Of a stretch of DNA of 64,000 bases, positions 59,185 to 64,000 are shown in pieces (position 1 is the stretch's first letter; every line of letters begins with the position of its first letter). Both the position numbers and the translations under genes were made by a program. Source of the DNA: JAZDFC01 sp043808235 (GTDB lineage: Bacteria; Bacteroidota; Ignavibacteria; Ignavibacteriales; Melioribacteraceae); the NCBI GenBank assembly GCA_043808235.1, contig JAZDFC010000039.1, positions 1 through 64,000 of the forward strand. Reading direction: 5' to 3'. The notes beneath the pieces were generated by a model. The model was given only the letters and a program-made list of their open reading frames with translations, made no database searches and was not told the origin of the DNA.

Positions 59185-60084
59185 TTATTTTGAATTATTG
59201 ATTATGTCTTTGGTTTGGGCAATAAGATTTTGAACATCCGTTTCTTTCAATCCGTTAAAAACTCCAATAAAGAAATTTTTCACCAATTCTATTCCGCACC
59301 ATTTATCATCTTTGGATTTTATTTTCCCTTCTCTAAGTATTCCGTTTTCATAATTCACCATAAACTTCTCATATGCCCCGGATGCAGACTGCTCATCCGG
59401 ATATTTTATTATCATCAAAATCGATTTTTCATTTTCACCATACTTTGCCAGCACACCTTGTGTGTTTTGATTTATGTTAAGTATGTTATCATAGGAAATA
59501 AAATAATGAGAATTCATCCAAATATAATTACGGAAGTAGCGGATGCTCTGTTTGTTGAGATTTTCTTGCGGAAGAAAATTTAATATTTCCGGCAATTCAC
59601 CTTTCGCAGCAATTGAACCATCCAACAATTCAGCAATTCTCCGCATTACTTTCGAAGACTCCTTGGTCTCAGGATTACAAAATATCGACACATAAAAATT
59701 ATCTTTCCAAAATATTATCGTTCCGGGCGCTATCTGTGATTGATTGCCGAAATCGATTCCGATATTACCGACGGAAAACGAGAACGCGCCGAATGCATCA
59801 TACGAACTATTCATGTAAAAAATATCAACAAGAATTTCTTGCCCTTCAACCTTCGAATAAATTCTATTGAACACTTTGGAAAATCCAAAACTCAAATACA
59901 ACTCGGCGCTGCCGTCGATGTAATCATAAAGATTTGTCGTATCGAATATCCGGTCCCCGTTTAATTTCGTCCAACCATCAATGGATTCGGGCAATGTAGA
60001 TGCAGGATTAGTTTGTGCTTTTAATGATGGATGTGCTAAAGAAAGTAATAATGTTATGAAAATAATATCAAAATAAATATTCAT
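59185..60084 (-). CDS. Exported DUF6599-like protein
   Basis: 299 residues with a signal peptide (MNIYFDIIFITLLLSLAHPSLKA). The segment LYDYIDGSAELYLSFGF (~54-70) is the signature of the DUF6599 family; DAFGAFSFSVGN and two-lobed repetition (residues ~75-165 and ~190-290) follow. Such proteins often sit next to DUF362 or ferredoxin-type genes, as here. AAGGATGAA precedes the ATG. No catalytic residues known. It begins 9 nt after the AAA ATPase gene, so could be transcribed with it. Confidence 0.75.
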   Translation of the reverse strand: MNIYFDIIFITLLLSLAHPSLKAQTNPASTLPESIDGWTKLNGDRIFDTTNLYDYIDGSAELYLSFGFSKVFNRIYSKVEGQEILVDIFYMNSSYDAFGAFSFSVGNIGIDFGNQSQIAPGTIIFWKDNFYVSIFCNPETKESSKVMRRIAELLDGSIAAKGELPEILNFLPQENLNKQSIRYFRNYIWMNSHYFISYDNILNINQNTQGVLAKYGENEKSILMIIKYPDEQSASGAYEKFMVNYENGILREGKIKSKDDKWCGIELVKNFFIGVFNGLKETDVQNLIAQTKDIINNSK

Positions 60085-60093
60085 TTCATCCTT

Positions 60094-61224
60094 CTAAGTT
60101 ATTCCGAGAAACGGATTAAAATTCTCTCTGTTAATTATTTGTTGTTTGCTTCCGGGATAAGTAGTCATAAATGTTTGCGGAATTTTTTTCTTTGCTCCTG
60201 GATTCCATGCAAACTCAAAAGCGTTTATATGTTCATCCTCTATTTCGAGTAAATCTATTTCCTGCTGCTGCTGGGTGCGCCAAAAATACATATTGCAGTC
60301 CCGTTTTTGGTTCCTATTTAATTTTAACCTTTCGCTAATAATAAAATTTTCCCAGAGCGCTCCAATATCATGACGTACTGCCGCTGGACTAAAATTATTT
60401 AATAATGCATTCCTAATCCCGGTATCATAAAAATAAATTTTTCTCATTCTCGAAATCTCCGCCCTAAGATTTCTGCTATAGGGGGGGAGACGGAAAATCA
60501 CGAATGCCTTTTCGAGTATGCTGATATATTTTGTTATTGTCTCGTTATCTACCTTCAACAAGTTGGAAAGCTCATGAAACGATACCAGGTTTCCAATTTG
60601 CAGAGCCAATGCGTGAAGTAATTTTTCAAGAATTTCCGGCTTCCTTAACTCTTTGTATGAAAATATATCCTTAAACAAGTAACTCTGTGTAAGACTCTTC
60701 AACAATTCCTTTTTTTCATCGTGCTTTTGAGTTATCTCCGGGTACATACCGTAAATCATTCTTTCTTCCAAAAGTCTATTGGTTTCAAGATAACCAAATT
60801 CATTTACAAGTTCAGCCCAGGAAAAAGGATATAGATTAAATTCATATTTTCTTCCGGTTAACGGTTCGTTTATTTCGCCCGATAGTTCAAGTGCAGATGA
60901 TCCCGTTGCAATTACCTGGTATTCAGCTAATTGGTCAACAATTAGTTTTAACGTGATTCCAATATTTTTTACTCGCTGGGCTTCATCAATAACTATAATT
61001 TTTTTATTGCCTGCAATACTTTTTAGTTTAGTCGAGGTTGAATCGTTAAGCATTGTTCGTATATCAGGTTCGTCGCAATTTAAAAAGATTGTTTCCGGGA
61101 TTCTATTTTCAAACAACATTTTTAATAATGTTGTTTTTCCAACCTGTCTCGCGCCGGTAATTATTATTGCTTTCCCTTTAAAAAGCTTTTTTTCAATTTC
61201 AGCTTGAATAGATCTTTTTATCAT
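60094..61224 (-). CDS. AAA ATPase with DUF4143 domain
   Basis: 376 residues from ATG 61224; the longer frame uses a TTG at 61251 inside the -7 element. Walker A GARQVGKTT (~24-32), Walker B IIVIDEAQ (~79-86), sensor VIATGSSALEL (~106-116), and the GRKYEFNLYPFSWAEL link into the C-terminal DUF4143 (~190-345), which includes a winged-helix-like NLVSFHELSNLLKVDNETI and the nuclease-like DIGALWENFIISERLK...EIDLLEIED. The family is widespread and its role is unproven; some members are thought nucleic-acid-linked or defence-related. Three phased repeats cover its promoter. Confidence 0.9.
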   Translation of the reverse strand: MIKRSIQAEIEKKLFKGKAIIITGARQVGKTTLLKMLFENRIPETIFLNCDEPDIRTMLNDSTSTKLKSIAGNKKIIVIDEAQRVKNIGITLKLIVDQLAEYQVIATGSSALELSGEINEPLTGRKYEFNLYPFSWAELVNEFGYLETNRLLEERMIYGMYPEITQKHDEKKELLKSLTQSYLFKDIFSYKELRKPEILEKLLHALALQIGNLVSFHELSNLLKVDNETITKYISILEKAFVIFRLPPYSRNLRAEISRMRKIYFYDTGIRNALLNNFSPAAVRHDIGALWENFIISERLKLNRNQKRDCNMYFWRTQQQQEIDLLEIEDEHINAFEFAWNPGAKKKIPQTFMTTYPGSKQQIINRENFNPFLGIT

Positions 61225-61248
61225 ATAATTTTCTTTTTCAACTGCTGG

Positions 61249-61279
61249 CAAATATAAGTTTTTGCGATTATAACCGCAA
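61249..61279 (-). promoter_or_regulatory. Promoter of the AAA/DUF4143 gene
   Basis: Minus strand: TTG (61279-61277), 20-nt spacer, TATATTTG (61256-61249). Exact consensus. The first 61260 repeat unit occupies the spacer. Confidence 0.7.
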
Positions 61280-61331
61280 GATATTATAACATTTTGCGAT
61301 TACAACCGCAGAAAACCATAAGATTTTGCGG
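61260..61331. repeat. Three TTTTGCGATTAYAACCGCA repeats at exact 32-bp period
   Basis: Full units at 61260-61278 and 61292-61310, a partial unit TTTTGCGG at 61324-61331, each starting 32 bp after the last. Each full unit is a near-palindrome (TGCGaTTA...AaCCGCA, two mismatches). They cover and extend upstream of the ATPase promoter; spacing of about three helical turns puts all on one face. Looks like an operator array rather than a CRISPR (13-bp separators). Confidence 0.7.
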
Positions 61332-61464
61332 ATAGGGTAAATTCATTGAAAATACTTGCGCAAGTAAAATTATCTATTTGGAAAAGTATTTCACGCAAAA
61401 CCGTATTATAGTCATGTGAGTAAAAAAGGTTAATTTGTATGGTCACTAAAAAAAGATTTCACTT

Positions 61465-63123
61465 ATGAGAACTATAGCATTAACGGTATTTTTAATTTGC
61501 CTCAATATCGCTTCACTATTTGCAGGAAATGCTATCTTGGCAGATACAGTAACTTTTGTCTCATCCAATTTACCGATTATAATAATTGATAACGAAGGAC
61601 AATCAATCAAAGACGAAGAGAGAATTTCGGTTAAGTTGGGGATAATCAATAACTCCGGCGGACAAAGGAATTTCTTAACTGACGCTTTTACAGATTATGA
61701 TGGAAGAATTAGTATTGAGATTCGTGGGAGTTCATCAGCTGATTTTGAAAAGAAATCATATGGTTTCGAAACACAAAATGATAGCGGTGAAAACAATAAT
61801 GTATCGCTGCTGTCCATGCCGGCAGAAAATGATTGGATTCTTTACGGACCATATTCCGATAAAACGCTATTGAGAAATGCATTACCCTATTACCTCGCTC
61901 GCGAATTGGACCAATATGCTTCGCGTACAGAGTTTTGTGAATTATTGATAAATGGAGAATACCAGGGTTTATATGTTTTAATGGAGAAAATAAAACGGGA
62001 TAAAAATAGAGTGGATATCACAGAGTTGACGCCGGAGGATATTGAAGGCGACGAATTGACCGGCGGATATATTATCAAAGTCGATAAGCCGTACAATGTT
62101 GGCTGGCAGGTTGATGTTGAACCTCCGGGAGATTTTGGGAAAGTTTATTTTCAATTTCATCATCCCAAAGAAGATGAAATGATACCGGAACAAAAAGCCT
62201 ACATTCAAAATTTTATTTTTCAATTTGAAAACTGTTTGGTCGGTTCAAATTATGCCGATCCTGTAAATGGCTATTCAAAATATATTGACGTCAATTCTTT
62301 TGTGGATCATTTTTTAATCCAGGAATTTACAAAGTGTCTTGATAGCTATCGCTTTAGTTTCTTCATGTATAAGAAGAGAGATAGCGAAGGCGGCAAATTG
62401 TATCTTGGTCCAATTTGGGATTTTGATTTGGCATTTGGAAATTTTGGCGAAGAGGTATGGGAGGAACCCTGGACTACAGTAGATTGGAACGCAGAGATTC
62501 CCGCATGGTACCGGGTATTTTGGATGAAGAGATTATTGGAAGATGTAAATTTTAGAAACAAACTAAAAGCCAGATGGACTGAAATCCGGCAGGGAGCTTT
62601 TTCAAACTACAACATACTCGAATATATAAATCAAACTGCATCCGTAATTGAAGAAGCCCGTGTACGCAATTTTACCCGGTGGCAGATTCTCGGGAAATAT
62701 GTTTGGCCTAACTATTTTGTAGGCGCTACATACGAAGAAGAAATTGACTATCTGAAAAATTGGATTACCGAACGACTGAATTGGATGGATTTAACATTAG
62801 CGGGCACTCCATTATCGGTTGACAGGAAAGATGGTGAAATTGCTCAATCCTTTTTTCTTCAGCAAAATTATCCGAATCCATTTAATCCTTCAACAGTAAT
62901 CAATTACATGTTACCGGAACCGTGTAGTGTGAAGTTGACTGTTTATAATTTGCTCGGGCAAGAGATTAAAACGCTTGTTGATGCGATTCAAAATGCTGGC
63001 GATCATTCAATTGATTGGAATGGATTGGACAGCAATAATAATCCGGTAAGCTCAGGAGTATATCTTTACCGACTTGAAACAGAAACATCTGCGCTTCAAA
63101 AGAAAATGTTGCTTATGAGATAG
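61465..63123 (+). CDS. CotH-family protein with T9SS sorting domain
   Basis: 552 residues. Signal peptide (MRTIALTVFLICLNIASLFA). Residues ~65-440 are the CotH kinase-like domain: IEIRGSSSADFEKKSYGFE, NDWILYGPYSDKTLLRN, INGEYQGLYVLMEKIKRDKNR and GPIWDFDLAFGN, whose Asp residues bind metal and whose Lys binds ATP in CotH. From ~465: QQNYPNPFNPSTVIN sorting domain. Secreted CotH proteins in Bacteroidota may phosphorylate surface proteins or glycans, or bind spore/cell envelopes; here unproven. Divergent from the DUF4143 ATPase. A near -7 box (TTAATTTG) lies ~35 nt before ATG. Confidence 0.88.
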   Translation: MRTIALTVFLICLNIASLFAGNAILADTVTFVSSNLPIIIIDNEGQSIKDEERISVKLGIINNSGGQRNFLTDAFTDYDGRISIEIRGSSSADFEKKSYGFETQNDSGENNNVSLLSMPAENDWILYGPYSDKTLLRNALPYYLARELDQYASRTEFCELLINGEYQGLYVLMEKIKRDKNRVDITELTPEDIEGDELTGGYIIKVDKPYNVGWQVDVEPPGDFGKVYFQFHHPKEDEMIPEQKAYIQNFIFQFENCLVGSNYADPVNGYSKYIDVNSFVDHFLIQEFTKCLDSYRFSFFMYKKRDSEGGKLYLGPIWDFDLAFGNFGEEVWEEPWTTVDWNAEIPAWYRVFWMKRLLEDVNFRNKLKARWTEIRQGAFSNYNILEYINQTASVIEEARVRNFTRWQILGKYVWPNYFVGATYEEEIDYLKNWITERLNWMDLTLAGTPLSVDRKDGEIAQSFFLQQNYPNPFNPSTVINYMLPEPCSVKLTVYNLLGQEIKTLVDAIQNAGDHSIDWNGLDSNNNPVSSGVYLYRLETETSALQKKMLLMR

Positions 63124-63228
63124 AAGTACAACAGCATTTGAATGAAAACTGAAAAAACGAATTTCAAGTGTTACCCGGCTGAATCTAAAATTATTTTAAC
63201 TTCCTAAGAATAGCTTCATTCTTTTTTA

Positions 63229-63236
63229 TATTTTTG
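63229..63236 (+). promoter_or_regulatory. Possible -7 element of GH97 gene
   Basis: TATTTTTG, identical to the tRNA-Lys -7 box, 36 nt before ATG 63272. No TTG at the right distance upstream, so support is partial. Confidence 0.35.
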
Positions 63237-63271
63237 CATCACATTATCCAACAATTAAATTAGATATAACC

Positions 63272-64000
63272 ATGAAAAAAACAGTTATTGTTTTAGTAGT
63301 CAGTTTATTTTTAAGCGGCTCTGTTTGTGCTCAGCAGAATTTCAGTTTATTATCTCCCGATAAAAGAATTGAAGTAAAAATAACAACCGACGGAGAAGTA
63401 AAATACACTGTCGCAAAGAACGGGAAAGAAATAATTTCTCCGTCCCCAATTTCTATGATTATTAATGATAGGACAATTTTAGGAATTAGTCCGAAAGTAA
63501 AAAGCGCCGATACAAGTTCTGTTGACAGAATTGTTGAAAGAGTAGTGTGGCAGAAAAGTAAAACGGTGAAAGAGAATTACAATGAGATAAAAATTAATTT
63601 CGAAGGAAATTATGCGATTACCTTTCGCGCGTTTAATGAGGGTGTTGCATATCGATTCGAAACATCCATTGATGGTGAAATAATAGTCAATTCCGAAAAG
63701 TATTATGTGAATTTCGGCGGCACATACTCCATGTACTTTCCCGAAGAAGATAGTTTCATGTCCCACAACGAACGGATTTATAAGTACGAAAAAATTAATA
63801 CTATTGACCCAAAACGTTTTGGCAGTACTCCCGCAGTCGTTGATACAAAGGAAGGAACGCTGATTGGAATTACCGAATCGGACCTGGAGGATTATCCCGG
63901 TTTGTGGCTGAAAGGAACTTATGCAAGCAGCCTCGAAGGAATCTTTCCGCAGTATGTGATTGAAGAAAATGCTAAAAACGACCGCGACATCGAACCGACG
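63272..64000 (+). CDS. GH97 family glycosidase, N-terminal part, 3' truncated by window edge
   Basis: Open from ATG 63272 to the last base (243 codons, no stop). Signal peptide MKKTVIVLVVSLFLSGSVCAQ. The mature start FSLLSPDKRIEVKI...YTVAKNGKEII and the phrase FRAFNEGVAYRFET (~130-143), then YSMYFPEEDS, are those of the GH97 N-terminal beta-supersandwich (SusB-type alpha-glucosidase or alpha-galactosidase). The catalytic barrel lies beyond the window, so retaining or inverting mechanism and substrate cannot be told. Predicted periplasmic. No obvious link to the CotH gene 148 nt upstream. Confidence 0.85.
   Translation, partial: MKKTVIVLVVSLFLSGSVCAQQNFSLLSPDKRIEVKITTDGEVKYTVAKNGKEIISPSPISMIINDRTILGISPKVKSADTSSVDRIVERVVWQKSKTVKENYNEIKINFEGNYAITFRAFNEGVAYRFETSIDGEIIVNSEKYYVNFGGTYSMYFPEEDSFMSHNERIYKYEKINTIDPKRFGSTPAVVDTKEGTLIGITESDLEDYPGLWLKGTYASSLEGIFPQYVIEENAKNDRDIEPT

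Noticed and set aside
61260..61331. Short CRISPR-like array
   Set aside because: Only three units with 13-bp separators that resemble each other in length but carry no spacer-like unique 30-mers; no cas gene nearby. Operator array is the better reading.

Overview
The window looks like a chromosome segment of a low-GC member of the Ignavibacteria / wider Bacteroidota-Chlorobi group. Evidence: several secreted proteins end in a type IX secretion (T9SS) sorting domain that opens with an NYPNPFN motif; there is a PorV/PorQ-type protein and a CarbopepD-plug TonB receptor; and the promoters I can place follow the Bacteroidota pattern TTG - about 20 nt - TAnnTTTG. The clearest case is the promoter that fires tRNA-Lys. 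The assignment is inference from gene content, not from a marker gene.

Layout. 1-7808 (+): tail of a serine hydrolase with TPRs, a CBM9/DUF5916 outer-membrane protein, an HExxH protein broken by a frameshift, two beta-propeller proteins (one with a T9SS tail) and a class-C beta-lactamase-like hydrolase. 8005-13972 (+): an ABC-2 export operon (PDZ protein, NEW3 membrane-anchored protein, ATPase, two related permeases). 14067-15549: a small-gene island with DUF4160/DUF2442, a RelE-like toxin with its antitoxin, and an MNT nucleotidyltransferase followed by what looks like a HEPN stub. 15709-23329 (+): arginine biosynthesis in the order argC-J-B-D-R-G-H without argF, preceded by a short arginine-rich leader ORF. 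23362-26224: three small exported proteins and a Tat-exported PIG-L deacetylase among palindromic repeats. 26348-26493: tRNA-Lys(CTT) with promoter and terminator.

26535-56784 (-): about 30 kb and 17 co-oriented, tightly spaced genes that read as one beta-mannoside (mannan/mannooligosaccharide) utilisation locus. It starts with a LacI regulator whose promoter carries a LacI-type palindrome just downstream. Then follow a zinc alcohol dehydrogenase, a secreted protein built of three near-identical ~360-residue repeats, a TonB receptor with no SusD partner, a 1081-residue exported protein, a PorV-like protein, a SurA-like protein, a sugar ABC importer (lipoprotein, two permeases, UgpC-type ATPase), two different GH130 enzymes, a GH2 beta-mannosidase, and three exported proteins that look like (alpha/alpha)6 glycosidases. 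The suggested flow is extracellular binding or cleavage, TonB uptake, periplasmic trimming, ABC import, then cytosolic phosphorolysis and hydrolysis.

57130-64000: a Gfo/Idh oxidoreductase, a DUF362 and DUF6599 pair, an AAA/DUF4143 ATPase with three 32-bp-spaced repeats over its promoter, a CotH-family T9SS protein (+) and the 5' part of a GH97 glycosidase (+) that runs off the window.

Strongest leads: the arginine leader ORF whose start codon lies where transcription should begin; the hybrid TonB/ABC/GH130 locus with its triple-repeat protein; the phased repeats before the DUF4143 ATPase; a perfect palindrome exactly filling the MNT promoter spacer; and several families of dispersed palindromic repeats, one of which lies against the start of a glycosidase gene.
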